A stretch of 52,282 bases of DNA. It comes from Nostoc paludosum FACHB-159. Its GTDB lineage: Bacteria > Cyanobacteriota > Cyanobacteriia > Cyanobacteriales > Nostocaceae. The stretch covers positions 1-52,282 of the forward strand of contig NZ_JACJTU010000045.1 in NCBI RefSeq assembly GCF_014698835.1, in the 5' to 3' direction. Positions 25,417-33,608 of this stretch are shown in pieces (the stretch's first letter is position 1; every line of letters starts with the position of its first letter). The notes below the pieces were generated by a model. That model was not told the origin of the DNA and searched no databases. It saw only the letters and a list, made by a program, of their open reading frames with translations. Both the position numbers and the translations under genes were made by a program.

Positions 25417-25881
25417 CTAAAAAATAGCTTTTTCAAAAGTACTTTTCACAAACTCATATACCTCTGGTTCATCTGAAGCTCTTGGTCCTGCAACATTAAG
25501 AATTACTATTTTATAGTTGGAGATAAATAATAATAATTCGTTCACAGGATTTACATGAGTAAACTCTTTACATATATGTTTACACGGTTTCTGATATTTT
25601 TGAGCTAATTCAGCAGTTAATAAAGTGCCTGCAAAAAGTTTTTTAGCAATAGAAAATATCACAGTTCCATCAGAATCGCGGACATTCCATTCAGTCCGCT
25701 GGGAATATTCATCTGATGGTGTTTCAGTTAGGTTATAGCGTGAATTAATAACACCATCTTCTGCTTTACGCCCTTTGGGACACCAGCCTCCATGAGGAAT
25801 CTGATGAGTTCTAGCCCAATCCAACGCTGCGCGATCTGCTCCTGTTTGACCGCCAGAAACTATTTTTAAGCTGTTAGCCAT
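25417..25881 (-). CDS. Putative molybdenum carrier protein (SLOG/Rossmann-like family)
   Basis: 154 residues. It begins LKIVSGGQTGADRAALDWA, the glycine-rich nucleotide/ligand-binding loop of the putative molybdenum-carrier family, and continues HGGWCPKGRKAEDGVI and an NVRDSDGTVIF segment. Related proteins belong to a Rossmann-like group that includes Moco carriers and YpsA/LOG-type proteins. The name rests on family similarity and actual molybdopterin binding is unproven here. It lies between the carbonic anhydrase and ABC ATPase genes on the same strand with GAATTC-type repeats on both sides, so it is probably its own unit. Confidence 0.8.
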   Translation of the reverse strand: MANSLKIVSGGQTGADRAALDWARTHQIPHGGWCPKGRKAEDGVINSRYNLTETPSDEYSQRTEWNVRDSDGTVIFSIAKKLFAGTLLTAELAQKYQKPCKHICKEFTHVNPVNELLLFISNYKIVILNVAGPRASDEPEVYEFVKSTFEKAIF

Positions 25882-25929
25882 TTTCTATTTTGAAAGACAG
25901 ACAAACTATTCTAATTCAGAATTCAGAAT

Positions 25930-26673
25930 TCAATGCCTTTTGCCTGCTCCCAGATACAGTTCGCCCACTTTCGGGTCATTCAATAATTCTTGACCAGGGC
26001 CGGAGATAGCATCACGTCCAGACTCTAGTACATATCCACGATGAGCCATTTCTAAAGCCTTGCGGGCATTTTGTTCTACTAATACGATCGCAGTACCGGT
26101 TTGATTAATGTGTTTAATCTGCTCAAAAACTTGTGTTACCAGGATAGGCGATAAAGCAGCAGAAGGTTCATCCAAAATCAGCAAACTAGGTTCCAACATC
26201 AAAGCTTTGCCCATCGCTAGCATCTGGCGTTCTCCTCCAGATAAGGTACCAGCGCGTTGATTGCGGCGATCGCTCAGTCTAGGAAACATACTAAATATTT
26301 TATCTTTGAGTGGTTTCAAAGAAACATTGAGAACAAAAGCACCCATCTCCAAGTTCTCTTCGATACTAAGGGAAGGGAAAACATTAACTATCTGCGGTAC
26401 ATAGCACATTCCCCGTTGCACAATTTGATTCGACTTTAGCCCCACAATATTTTCACCTTTGAAGGTAATTGCGCCAGTGTGAGGGATTAAAAGCCCAAAA
26501 ATTGTTTTTGCCAAAGTAGATTTACCAGCACCGTTAGGGCCAATTACTGCCACCAATTCCCCTGGTGCAACATGAAAATTCACACCTTGTAGGATATCTA
26601 CATCTTTGATATATCCAGCGTGGACGTTTTGAACTTCTAGCAGGGGAGCAGAATAACTTACTGAATCTGACAT
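25930..26673 (-). CDS. ABC transporter ATP-binding protein, LivF/branched-chain or neutral amino acid type
   Basis: 247 residues with complete ABC motifs: Walker A GPNGAGKST (about 43-51), Q-loop in YVPQIVNVF, signature LSGGERQ, Walker B LLILDEPSAAL, and H-loop region. The EVQNVHAGYIKDVDILQGV start, FPSLSIEENLEMGAF and VLVEQNARKALEMA wording is typical of LivF-type subunits of hydrophobic amino acid importers (NatE-like in cyanobacteria; UrtE is a less likely alternative). Permeases, LivG-type ATPase and binding protein are not in the window, so this is an orphan gene, as often seen for Nat components in cyanobacteria. Confidence 0.88.
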   Translation of the reverse strand: MSDSVSYSAPLLEVQNVHAGYIKDVDILQGVNFHVAPGELVAVIGPNGAGKSTLAKTIFGLLIPHTGAITFKGENIVGLKSNQIVQRGMCYVPQIVNVFPSLSIEENLEMGAFVLNVSLKPLKDKIFSMFPRLSDRRNQRAGTLSGGERQMLAMGKALMLEPSLLILDEPSAALSPILVTQVFEQIKHINQTGTAIVLVEQNARKALEMAHRGYVLESGRDAISGPGQELLNDPKVGELYLGAGKRH

Positions 26674-26761
26674 ACAATCCGGTTAATAAGCACAAAATAT
26701 ATTTATTTGAACTCACGTTAGCTTAATTAGCATTACTTTCACAAAAAAATTTCAACAAAAA

Positions 26762-26784
26762 GACATAGGTATTTTACCTATGTC
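26762..26784 (-). terminator. Intrinsic terminator of the ferredoxin gene
   Basis: GACATAGGTA and TACCTATGTC form a perfect 10-bp stem with a 3-nt loop. On the minus strand it is followed by TTTTTGTTG. It lies 104 bp after the ferredoxin stop and 89 bp before the LivF-type start, separating the two units. Confidence 0.85.
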
Positions 26785-26887
26785 TCATTTCTATTCCGAG
26801 AAACTCAATTTGAATATTTGAATTATGCAGCTTTTGTTTTCTTGCTACACCTTACTCTCAATTTTGATTTTAATATGACTACGGGTA

Positions 26888-27112
26888 CTACGGGGTTTTT
26901 TGCAACTCCGGCCGTTCTTCTGGAAGAATTGCTCCTTCGACTGGGCAAACTTGGAGACATATACCACAGTCAATGCAGGTGGCAAAGTCAATCCAGTACC
27001 AATCGGTTCCCTTGGCATTTTTACCTGGCCCTTCATGAATGCAAGCTACTGGACAGGCATCTACGCAGTCAGCAACGCCTTCACAGACTTCTGTAACAAT
27101 TGTGTGCGGCAT
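26888..27112 (-). CDS. Bacterial-type ferredoxin with two Fe-S cluster motifs
   Basis: 74 residues. Cysteines lie at 10, 16, 20 and 24 (CVDACPVACIHEG) and at 46, 49, 52 and 56 (CIDCGICLQVCPVEGA). The second set is a canonical CxxCxxCxxxCP. In the first set the usual leading CxxC is reduced to a single cysteine (C10), as in 7Fe-type ferredoxins, so one cluster may be 3Fe-4S or an atypical 4Fe-4S. It is a soluble electron carrier; the partner is unknown. It has its own terminator at 26762-26784. Upstream lies repeat DNA and then the hisZ stop. Confidence 0.9.
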   Translation of the reverse strand: MPHTIVTEVCEGVADCVDACPVACIHEGPGKNAKGTDWYWIDFATCIDCGICLQVCPVEGAILPEERPELQKTP

Positions 27113-27164
27113 ATTCTCGATTCCCTCTCTTCTGTATCGGCTATTTCTAGACTAGCAGGGGAGG

Positions 27165-27342
27165 GGATGCGGAGATGGGGAGATGGGGGAGCAGGGGAGC
27201 AGAGGGGCAGAGGAGCAGGGGAGCAGAGGGGCAGAGGAGCAGAGGAGCAGGGGAGAAGAGTTTTTCCTGCACCCTTCCCCCTGCCCCCTTGCTTCTTCCC
27301 ATGCCCAATGCCCAATGCCCAATGCCCTATGCCCAATGCCCA
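27165..27342. repeat. Purine-rich minisatellite and ATGCCCA heptamer array
   Basis: 27165-27255 is a degenerate G-rich repeat (GGGGAGCAGAGGGGCAGAGGAGCA type). 27299-27342 is a run of ATGCCCA heptamers. The G-rich type is the same sequence family that lies inside the aspartate kinase gene (47052-47165) and before heme oxygenase (41925-41985). Frames are open on both strands because of base composition only. Confidence 0.9.
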
Positions 27343-28554
27343 CTAACGCAATGATTCAATTTTGGGTGAGCCATCAGATTTGATCCAGGCGATTTGGGCA
27401 ATGCCGCGATCGCGTGCATATTCGCGGATGGCGTCTGTATCCCTTCCTCCCAAATCCATTTCTACTCGCACCAAATGAGTGGAATCTCGTAGTTTTTGCG
27501 CGTATGCAAAGGCAGGAGCATCAGCACTCGGTGTCTCTGGCACTACTAACCAGTTGCTAGCTGGTGTTGTTTGCGGTAATTGCCCAGTAGATAATAAAAC
27601 TTGGTATAAATCTTCGATATTGAGTACAAAACCAATTCCGGGTATGTTTTCTCCTTGTGGATGATATAGACCCAAAAGCTGGTCGTAGCGACCACCCTGC
27701 CCTAAAATTTGGGCTTGAGACGCAGTATCATTAACAACTTGAAAGACAATGCCAGTGTAGTAGTCTATGGTCTGGATTAGGCTCAGGTCGAGGATTAAGG
27801 AGAATTTTTTCTCTGATTCCAGTAACTCTACTAAGGATTTGAGGTTATTTACTGCTTGTTGCTGTTGTTCATCTAGCTGCAAGCTACTGACTTTTTCCAA
27901 GACTTCAGCACTTGGCCCGCGCAGATCCATCATGATGCGAGCGCGATCGCGTAGTTCGTCACTCAGAGGTAAGGTATCTATAGTGATGCGGTCAAGATTA
28001 GCGATCGCAGTGCGGACTTTCTCTTGTAAATTAGCACCAAAAGCATTCAGCAGCGATCGGGTAATTCCCGCTTCACCTAAAATTAAATGCCATTGGCGTA
28101 AACCCAATGCAGCCAGACAATCTGCTACCAATAGCAGCACTTCTGCATTTGCTAGCAATCCACCAGCACCTAATAACTCGACTCCAGCTTGATAAAACTC
28201 GTGCTGGCGATTATGCCTACTTTCCCAAGTGCGGCGAAATACGTTGGCATTGTAGTATAGCCGTTGGGGATAAGTTACACCTGCCATGCGAGTCACAACA
28301 GTGCGAGCAATAGAGGCTGTTAATTCTGGACGCAAACCCAATTCATCGTCTTCGCTATTTTGTAGTTGAATCACCATTTGGCGTTGGATTGCTTCCCCCG
28401 CCATCAAAGTATCCATCCGTTCCAAAGTCGAGGTGATAATCCTGTGATATCCCCAACGATGAAACACTTGTTGTAATCTATCTTCAATCCAGCGTTTTTT
28501 CGCCACATCTAAGGGTAATAAATCCCTGGCTCCCGCTGCTGGTTGATACACCAT
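27343..28554 (-). CDS. hisZ: ATP phosphoribosyltransferase regulatory subunit HisZ
   Basis: 403 residues. HisZ is a catalytically inactive HisRS-like protein that pairs with the short HisG to perform and regulate the first step of histidine synthesis. Visible are the class II synthetase-like segments GARDLLPLDVAKKRWIEDRL at the start, LRPELTASIARTVV near 74-87, RLYYNANVFRRTWESRHNRQ (motif-2-like) and GQGGRYDQLLG near 280. It lacks the C-terminal anticodon-binding domain signature expected in a true HisRS, and the FRRTWE segment replaces the HisRS FRxE pattern. Its ATG overlaps the stop of the J-domain gene by one base (TAATG), so the two are translationally coupled. Confidence 0.88.
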   Translation of the reverse strand: MVYQPAAGARDLLPLDVAKKRWIEDRLQQVFHRWGYHRIITSTLERMDTLMAGEAIQRQMVIQLQNSEDDELGLRPELTASIARTVVTRMAGVTYPQRLYYNANVFRRTWESRHNRQHEFYQAGVELLGAGGLLANAEVLLLVADCLAALGLRQWHLILGEAGITRSLLNAFGANLQEKVRTAIANLDRITIDTLPLSDELRDRARIMMDLRGPSAEVLEKVSSLQLDEQQQQAVNNLKSLVELLESEKKFSLILDLSLIQTIDYYTGIVFQVVNDTASQAQILGQGGRYDQLLGLYHPQGENIPGIGFVLNIEDLYQVLLSTGQLPQTTPASNWLVVPETPSADAPAFAYAQKLRDSTHLVRVEMDLGGRDTDAIREYARDRGIAQIAWIKSDGSPKIESLR

Positions 28555-29516
28555 TATTTTTTCTTCCCACCAAACAAACCACCGAACAAACCACCATTAC
28601 CAGATTTATCTGGTTGCTTATCTCCATTATTAGGAGATGAAGTCACCTTATGATCGGTAGGTTGTTGTCCTAAAGCTTTATCTATTTTAGGTTTCCATTG
28701 CGACGCTATTTGGTCATTAGGATCTAATTTCAGAGCATTTTCAAAATGGATTTTTGCCATTTTTAGCTGATTTTGCTTCAAATACACCATTCCAATCAAG
28801 CTATGGCAATGACTATTTTTCGGTTCTAGCTTCAAGGCTTCCTGCAACTCTACTTTGGCTTGGGCAAATTGGTTTTTGTCAATCAAAGATTGAGCGCGAC
28901 GAACATACTGTTCTACAACAGAGTCTTCTTTTGGTGGTGCTGGTGGTGGCGCTGGTGATGCCTGTTTTGCGGTATCTGGCCCAGGTGTAGCCGAGTTAAC
29001 TTTGGGTTGAGCAATTGATGGTGACGCTGCGGATGTTTTAGCTGCACTCCGCATTAAGTAGACCAAATTCAACTCACTAATTTGGGCAATGGCTTGGAGG
29101 GCTTGCTCTAAAGAATCATATTGGGTTTGGGCAAGTTTAGCGATCGCACTTTTATACGAATGATCGATATTAGCAGCATTAGCTAACTGTCTACCTAATT
29201 CTGTATATAAAGTCACCGAAGTCGATTCTTGCACCAGACGCTTGCCCATTTGCGACAAAATCAAAATATATTCTGTTCTAGTGCGTTCGTTAGCAAGTTT
29301 TTCGTAAGCTGGGTTAACCAACTTAGATAACAATTCATTACCTAGCTGTTTTTGTTCGGGACTTTCAGTAATACTACTATCCGGGTGTAAACGGCGGGCG
29401 ATTTGAAGATACCGTTTGCGAATATCTTTAATATCCGCATCAACTGGAACGCACAATATTGCGTGATGATCTATGAAATCATATCTAAATAATCCACGAT
29501 CTATTTTGAAAGACAT
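28554..29516 (-). CDS. J-domain (DnaJ-like) protein with TPR repeats
   Basis: 320 residues. A J-domain occupies about 10-85 with the invariant HPD at 44-46 (RRLHPDSS), which stimulates Hsp70 ATPase. A helical middle region (90-160) leads into a Pro/Ala-rich linker (about 170-200). Two or so TPRs follow (about 204-275; LKLEPKNSHCHSLIGMVYLK, LKLDPNDQIASQ), then a Gly/Phe tail (GGLFGGLFGGKKK) that may bind clients or the DnaK C-terminus. It is a specialised co-chaperone (type III J-protein), not canonical DnaJ. The gene ends in a TAATG overlap with hisZ. Confidence 0.9.
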   Translation of the reverse strand: MSFKIDRGLFRYDFIDHHAILCVPVDADIKDIRKRYLQIARRLHPDSSITESPEQKQLGNELLSKLVNPAYEKLANERTRTEYILILSQMGKRLVQESTSVTLYTELGRQLANAANIDHSYKSAIAKLAQTQYDSLEQALQAIAQISELNLVYLMRSAAKTSAASPSIAQPKVNSATPGPDTAKQASPAPPPAPPKEDSVVEQYVRRAQSLIDKNQFAQAKVELQEALKLEPKNSHCHSLIGMVYLKQNQLKMAKIHFENALKLDPNDQIASQWKPKIDKALGQQPTDHKVTSSPNNGDKQPDKSGNGGLFGGLFGGKKK

Positions 29517-29604
29517 ATAGCAGTTTGCACCAAAGGAGCAATTAGATTTTTTCTAGTTTACTTCGCTCGATCGGCGATCCGTCAGTAGCAAATTGTCATT
29601 TTTA

Positions 29605-29645
29605 TTGGGCATTGGGCATGGGGCATTGGGCATGGGGCATTGGTT
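29605..29645. repeat. GGGCATTGGGCATGG heptamer-type array
   Basis: Tandem heptamers of the ATGCCCA family in reverse orientation (TGGGCAT/TGGGGCAT), followed by CCCCGCGTCCCCGTGTCCCCGT-type repeats at about 29677-29702. They fill the gap between the J-domain gene and the inositol-phosphatase-family gene. Confidence 0.85.
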
Positions 29646-29713
29646 ATTATTCCTTGTCTCCCTTGTCTCTCAATCTCCCCGCGTCCCCGTGTCCCCGTGT
29701 CTCTCGATCTCCG

Positions 29714-30526
29714 TCACTTCCAAGCTGACAGGGGTGGAACTTGTAATAGTTCGCAACTTACGGTGTCGTGAATATGACCATTTGTGGCGAGAATTCTACC
29801 TGATTCAATTTTTAAGGGAGTGCCATCGTAGGCGGTAACTTTGCCGCCAGCTTCTTGTACCAAAATGATACCAGCGGCAATATCCCAAGGTGAAAGTCCC
29901 CGTTCCCAGTAGCCATCGACACGTCCACAGGCAACATAGGCTAAATCTAGGGATGCGGAACCGCTGCGTCTGACTCCTTGAGTTAGGTGGGTGAGGTGAC
30001 AAAATTCTGCATAGTTGTTATCAGAGGTTTCGCGGCGATCGTAAGCAAATCCACTTACCAGCAGGCTTTTGTTTAGTTCTGAGGTTGTGGAAACTGTGAT
30101 GGGGCGACGGTTGCGTGTTGCTCCTAAACCCGCAGCAGCACGAAATAGTTCGTTGTGAAAGGGGTCATAAATGACCCCAACTTGTGGAACGCCATTAATT
30201 AACAGCCCGATGGAAACGGCAAAGAATGGGTATTGATGAGCGTAATTGGTTGTGCCATCTAAAGGATCTATTGCCCAGAGGTATTCACTTTCGCGATCGC
30301 CTAATTTTCCTGATTCTTCAGCGAGAATAGAATGTTCCGGAAAATGGCGACGTAAAATTTCTAAAACCAACTCTTCTGAAGCTTTATCAGCAGCAGTAAC
30401 TAAATCACCAGGGCGTCCTTTTTCAATAATCGCATCTTCTAACTTACCTAAGTAACCTTGGAGTATGCCACCACCAGCTAAGGCCGCTTCTGTCGCAATG
30501 TCTAGAAAAATTTGTAGATTAGTCAT
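29714..30526 (-). CDS. Inositol monophosphatase family protein (SuhB-like)
   Basis: 270 residues with all metal-binding motifs of the family: E70 in LAEESGK, D87-PLD90-GT in WAIDPLDGTTNYAH, and D215 in PWDIAAG. The family hydrolyses inositol phosphates or related sugar, nucleotide or histidinol phosphates with Mg2+. Cyanobacterial members include inositol phosphatases and histidinol-phosphate phosphatase candidates, and hisZ lies about 1.2 kb away with only a J-domain gene between. A role in histidine synthesis is possible but unproven. It is flanked by heptamer repeats on both sides and is probably monocistronic. Confidence 0.9.
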   Translation of the reverse strand: MTNLQIFLDIATEAALAGGGILQGYLGKLEDAIIEKGRPGDLVTAADKASEELVLEILRRHFPEHSILAEESGKLGDRESEYLWAIDPLDGTTNYAHQYPFFAVSIGLLINGVPQVGVIYDPFHNELFRAAAGLGATRNRRPITVSTTSELNKSLLVSGFAYDRRETSDNNYAEFCHLTHLTQGVRRSGSASLDLAYVACGRVDGYWERGLSPWDIAAGIILVQEAGGKVTAYDGTPLKIESGRILATNGHIHDTVSCELLQVPPLSAWK

Positions 30527-30538
30527 TTGTCATTTGTG

Positions 30539-30698
30539 ATTGGGTATTGGGGACTGGGGATTGGGTACTGGGGATTGGAAGTGCTGAGTCTTGAGTTAGC
30601 AGTTAAGAGTTAAGAGTGAGGGAGTTATTCTCCTAATCCCCTTGTCTTCCCAAACTTCCCATTCCCCAATCCCCAGTCCCTAGTCCCCAGTCCCCAAT
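30539..30698. repeat. Inverted pair of CCCCAGT-type heptamer arrays
   Basis: The left arm (30541-30578) is TTGGGGACTGGGGATTGGG-like. The right arm (30661-30698) is CCCCAATCCCCAGTCCC-like. The arms are complementary over some 30 bases and separated by about 80 bp. These match the CCCCRRT short tandem repeats described from heterocystous cyanobacteria. Confidence 0.85.
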
Positions 30699-30700
30699 TC

Positions 30701-31246
30701 TCAAAGATTTTGACGGCGAAACTCAGCGGGAGTAAGGCGCATCGGTTTTTCTGGGTTCCAAATTCCTTGTCCCATGAGTCTAGCCCATTGTTGGGCACGT
30801 TCTAAACGTTGGTCATATTTGTGATTAGGCGATCGCCCAACGAACAATGCATTCCCTTGTTTGACTAATTCCTCATTCAACAAAATCTTATTTTTCCATA
30901 CATAAGCTAGAGTTCGCCCAATTTTGTCTTTTGCTTCTAAATCAAACTCCAGTGTTACTGATTGTTCTCCACCACCAATAAGATTTTCTAGCTGTTCCTT
31001 TGCTTGTTCGCCCCAAGGTCGCTGTCGCACATCTGGTGCATCAATTCCCACTAACCGCACTTGAGAAATCAGATTTGGTTGTTCGGCCATACCCAAAACT
31101 TCCAAACTTTGCCCACTAACTACCCGCGCTACTTTCACCTGCGTCTGATTGTTTGGCAGCGCATTTTTACCCTGGCAACTCACCAGGAGTAAAAAGCAAA
31201 CCAAAATGACTATTTTTCTTGCCCAAACACCAAAACGTACTAACAA
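30701..31246 (-). CDS. Thermonuclease (SNase)-family lipoprotein
   Basis: 181 residues. A hydrophobic N-terminus ends in LLLVSC, a lipobox with the lipid-modified cysteine at C24, so the protein is probably anchored at the membrane facing the periplasm. The SNase fold follows: R64 and D69 in VRLVGIDAPD, E80 in PWGEQAKEQL, and R111 in IGRTLAYVW. These are the positions of the Ca2+ and catalytic residues of staphylococcal nuclease. It likely degrades extracellular or periplasmic nucleic acids. The best start is a TTG at 31246 with GGAG about 12 nt upstream; no ATG or GTG fits before the signal sequence. It follows the [2Fe-2S] ferredoxin gene by 41 bp on the same strand. Confidence 0.85.
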   Translation of the reverse strand: MLVRFGVWARKIVILVCFLLLVSCQGKNALPNNQTQVKVARVVSGQSLEVLGMAEQPNLISQVRLVGIDAPDVRQRPWGEQAKEQLENLIGGGEQSVTLEFDLEAKDKIGRTLAYVWKNKILLNEELVKQGNALFVGRSPNHKYDQRLERAQQWARLMGQGIWNPEKPMRLTPAEFRRQNL

Positions 31247-31287
31247 AGCAGTAATTTTCTCCTCTATCCCTCTGCGCGAACAAAATC

Positions 31288-31656
31288 CTATTCTTCATCT
31301 AACGGTAAACCCGCTTTAACCCGACCCCTACCAAAATACCGTCCAAACTGGAGTTCATAAACTTCATCTTCGTCTTGTGTTTCCACCTCTAAATCGGAAC
31401 GGGGGTAACTCACACACAACAGGGCATAACCTTGGCGACGTAACTCTGGCGATAATCCGATCGCTTCTGGTTGGTAAATTTCTCCTGACAACACTCTCAC
31501 CGCACAAGTGGTACAAGCCCCATTACGGCAAGAAAACGGCAGTTCTGCTCCTTGTTTTTCGGCAGTGTGCAGAATGTAGCGGTCTTCTGGCACTTCTAGG
31601 GTGTGTATTTCGCCAGTGGCGCGATCGCGAACTCGAATTGTATATCTACGGGACAT
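31288..31656 (-). CDS. Plant-type [2Fe-2S] ferredoxin with C-terminal extension (FdC2-like)
   Basis: 122 residues. Cluster ligands are C43, C48 and C51 (CRNGACTTC) and C81 (LLCVSYP), the normal spacing of plant-type ferredoxins. It differs from photosynthetic Fed by the acidic C-terminal extension (about 92-122; DEDEVYELQFGRYFGRGR), which is the mark of the FdC2 group conserved in cyanobacteria and chloroplasts. It is a low-abundance electron carrier and its partner in cyanobacteria is not settled. It is upstream of the SNase lipoprotein gene on the same strand with a 41-bp gap, and its start lies about 100 bp from the tRNA-Ser gene, which is on the other strand. Confidence 0.9.
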   Translation of the reverse strand: MSRRYTIRVRDRATGEIHTLEVPEDRYILHTAEKQGAELPFSCRNGACTTCAVRVLSGEIYQPEAIGLSPELRRQGYALLCVSYPRSDLEVETQDEDEVYELQFGRYFGRGRVKAGLPLDEE

Positions 31657-31761
31657 CTGGATTTAGCTCTTAAGACTTGAACTTTGAGATTAACCTAAAA
31701 AATCTTTTTTTATCTTTGCACTTTTTGGAATTCTATAGTAAGATTGTAAATCGTGACATCT

Positions 31762-31848
31762 GGAGAGATGGCCGAGTGGTTTAAGGCGCAGCACTGGAAA
31801 TGCTGTAATGCGGAAACGTATTCCAGGGTTCAAATCCCTGTCTCTCCG
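31762..31848 (+). tRNA. tRNA-Ser (anticodon GGA)
   Basis: The acceptor stem GGAGAGA (31762-31768) pairs with TCTCTCC (31841-31847). The D-arm is in GCCGAGTGGTTTAAGGC. The anticodon stem AGCA/TGCT holds the loop CTGGAAA with anticodon GGA, which reads UCC and UCU. A long variable arm (class II, as for Ser) and the TTC-containing T-arm GGTTCAAATCC follow. CCA is not encoded. Confidence 0.97.
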
Positions 31849-32047
31849 CTATAAAGTATACAGGGTAAAGCTTTTTGGCTTTACCCTTTACTCTTTTAAG
31901 GTTTTATGCATTCCGAAAGTGGTTTAAAAAGTGGTGTATGTGGTTGAATGATTTTAACCAAAATCACAACACTAATTTTTCGCCGCTCAAAATTAATAAG
32001 GGCAAAGTATTCCTTTGCCCCTAAAATATCGATCGCTCCTAATCTGA

Positions 32048-32320
32048 TTAAAAATCAACAGATGGCAGTTTGCCCTGTATTAACTCAAACTGTGCTTCAG
32101 CACAGTTGGCACAATTGCAACCGAGTTGATCGATAATCGGATTAGATTTGTGAATCAATTGTGGTGCTGCCAAACTAGGAATTCCTTGTGTCGATACTAC
32201 TGCGATCGCTGGTGTAGTATATGCAGATTTCAGACTAGATGCTTGTGCCGGATTGGCTAGCATTAATATGGATGCCAGAAAAGCAGGACAGGCAAGTAAA
32301 ATCAGTTTGGCTATGTTCAT
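32048..32320 (-). CDS. Small exported protein with C-terminal CxCxxC motif, unknown function
   Basis: 90 residues. Residues 1-28 form a signal peptide (IAKLILLACPAFLASILML, cleavage after AQA). The mature part is about 62 residues and carries GCNCANCAEAQFELIQGKLP, where C-x-C-xx-C could bind metal or form disulfides. I do not recognise a named family, though similar short cyanobacterial proteins seem familiar. The ATG at 32320 has a normal distance to the upstream region. It stands between the tRNA-Ser region and the WD40 gene. Confidence 0.7.
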   Translation of the reverse strand: MNIAKLILLACPAFLASILMLANPAQASSLKSAYTTPAIAVVSTQGIPSLAAPQLIHKSNPIIDQLGCNCANCAEAQFELIQGKLPSVDF

Positions 32321-32468
32321 AATTTACAGCAAGTATACGTTTGTTCATACAGCATAGCTAATAAATTGACGATGTTCAATACTCAGTGGTTAGTCTAAGT
32401 ACTGAGTTAGGATTTATTCTTCTTATCCCTTGCCCTCCATTTCCCTAATCTTAATTACGCCCAAATCC

Positions 32469-33512
32469 CTAACCTTGCAAAAGTTGTGACCAAATAACTA
32501 ATTCGCCTTTTTCACCGCCTGCGGCTAGGAATTTGCCTTGGGGATGCCAAGCTAAGCTAGAAAAGCCTCCAGAGACACCTGTGATTATTTGGGATACTTC
32601 TTGGGCTTTGTCCCACAAACACAACCAGCCATCGGCACCAGCTGAAGCGAGAAGGAAGCTTTTAGGTGCAAAGGCGATCGCATTAATTACATCGACATGA
32701 TTAGTTAAAACTCGTGCTTCCCAACCTAAGTTATCATCTTCTAATTTTTCCCACACTACAATACCTTCAACGCTAGACGATGCTAGTATTGGCGCACCCA
32801 GGTTTGTAGTAGCTTCTGACCATGCCAATTGGCGAATTTTTCCAGGGAAGCCGCGCATTACCCAAGGATCGGGATTGTTCCATTCCAAAACGGTAACGCT
32901 TCTATCCATGTTGCCTGAAGCGAGGAATTTACCATCGGGTGACCAAGCCATAGCTAAACTGACGGTAACCATATCTAAAATGTATGGTTCGTCATCCCAG
33001 TTTTCACTCTGCCAAATCTTGACTCCTTTATAACCAGCAATGGCTAGGTACTGGCCGTCAATGCGCCAATCTATCCCCAAGACTGATGAGTTATCGAAAT
33101 TCAATGTGACGACAATTTCACGAATATCTGCGTCCCACACTTGGACGTAACGCCCCAAACTAAAAGCTAGTTGGTTACTGGTGTAATTCCAAGCTAGTTT
33201 GTCAACCCATGCAGGCGCATTTTCCAATGTGGCAATTAATTCAGTGTCTTGCCAAATTTTGACTTGTCCATCTTGTCCGCCGACAGCTAAAAATTTTCCA
33301 TCGTGAGAAAAGGCAAGGCAATCTACTGATTTACCATTACCAGTTTGCAAGGTTGTGAGTTCGCCATCATTCCACAGTACAACTTCCCCAATTGCGGAAG
33401 TTGCTGCTAAAGTTTTACCTTGGGGTGACCAAGCGATCGCAGTTACATAATCTGCAAGTATCCCTGAATAGTGTTGTTCAAATAGTTTAGATTTGCTGGT
33501 TGTGGGGTTCAT
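32469..33512 (-). CDS. WD40 repeat protein
   Basis: About 347 residues forming a seven-bladed-type beta propeller; blades show AIAWSPQGKTLAATS, CLAFSHDGKFLAVGG, AWSPDGKFLASGN, AFAPKSFLLASAGADG and AWHPQGKFLAAGG. It is a protein-interaction scaffold without a catalytic domain. I chose the ATG at 33512 (MNPTTSKSKL). The frame stays open to an ATG at 33584, but those 24 codons read through the GAGGAGT/AACTCCT intergenic repeat and encode Leu/Ser-rich nonsense. Its start lies 97 bp downstream of the COG0523 GTPase gene on the same strand. Such a WD40-COG0523 neighbourhood could be a co-transcribed pair, with the WD40 protein as a possible partner of the GTPase. Confidence 0.88.
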   Translation of the reverse strand: MNPTTSKSKLFEQHYSGILADYVTAIAWSPQGKTLAATSAIGEVVLWNDGELTTLQTGNGKSVDCLAFSHDGKFLAVGGQDGQVKIWQDTELIATLENAPAWVDKLAWNYTSNQLAFSLGRYVQVWDADIREIVVTLNFDNSSVLGIDWRIDGQYLAIAGYKGVKIWQSENWDDEPYILDMVTVSLAMAWSPDGKFLASGNMDRSVTVLEWNNPDPWVMRGFPGKIRQLAWSEATTNLGAPILASSSVEGIVVWEKLEDDNLGWEARVLTNHVDVINAIAFAPKSFLLASAGADGWLCLWDKAQEVSQIITGVSGGFSSLAWHPQGKFLAAGGEKGELVIWSQLLQG

Positions 33513-33525
33513 ATCTTTGAAAAGG

Positions 33526-33600
33526 GGGAGTGAGGAGTGAGGAGTGAGGAGTGAGGAGTTTTGAATTTTTAACTCATAACTCATAACTCCTAACTCCTAA
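33526..33600. repeat. GAGGAGT / AACTCCT heptamer repeats in inverted arrangement
   Basis: Four GAGTGAG-type heptamers (about 33530-33560) are followed by ACTCATAACTCATAACTCCT heptamers (about 33570-33600). The two halves are partly complementary and can form a hairpin between the COG0523 and WD40 genes. Similar AGTTAGGAGTTAAGAATT-type repeats lie at 50148-50245. Confidence 0.75.
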
Positions 33601-33608
33601 CTTTTTAT

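Noticed and set aside
27061..27383. Several overlapping ORFs through the G-rich minisatellite (Arg/Gly/Ala/Glu and Pro/Ser/Leu readings)
   Set aside because: Low-complexity repeat translation in all frames; the real genes on each side end outside it.
33513..33584. Longer start of the WD40 protein
   Set aside because: The extra 24 codons are read from an intergenic heptamer repeat, and a suitable ATG exists at 33512.
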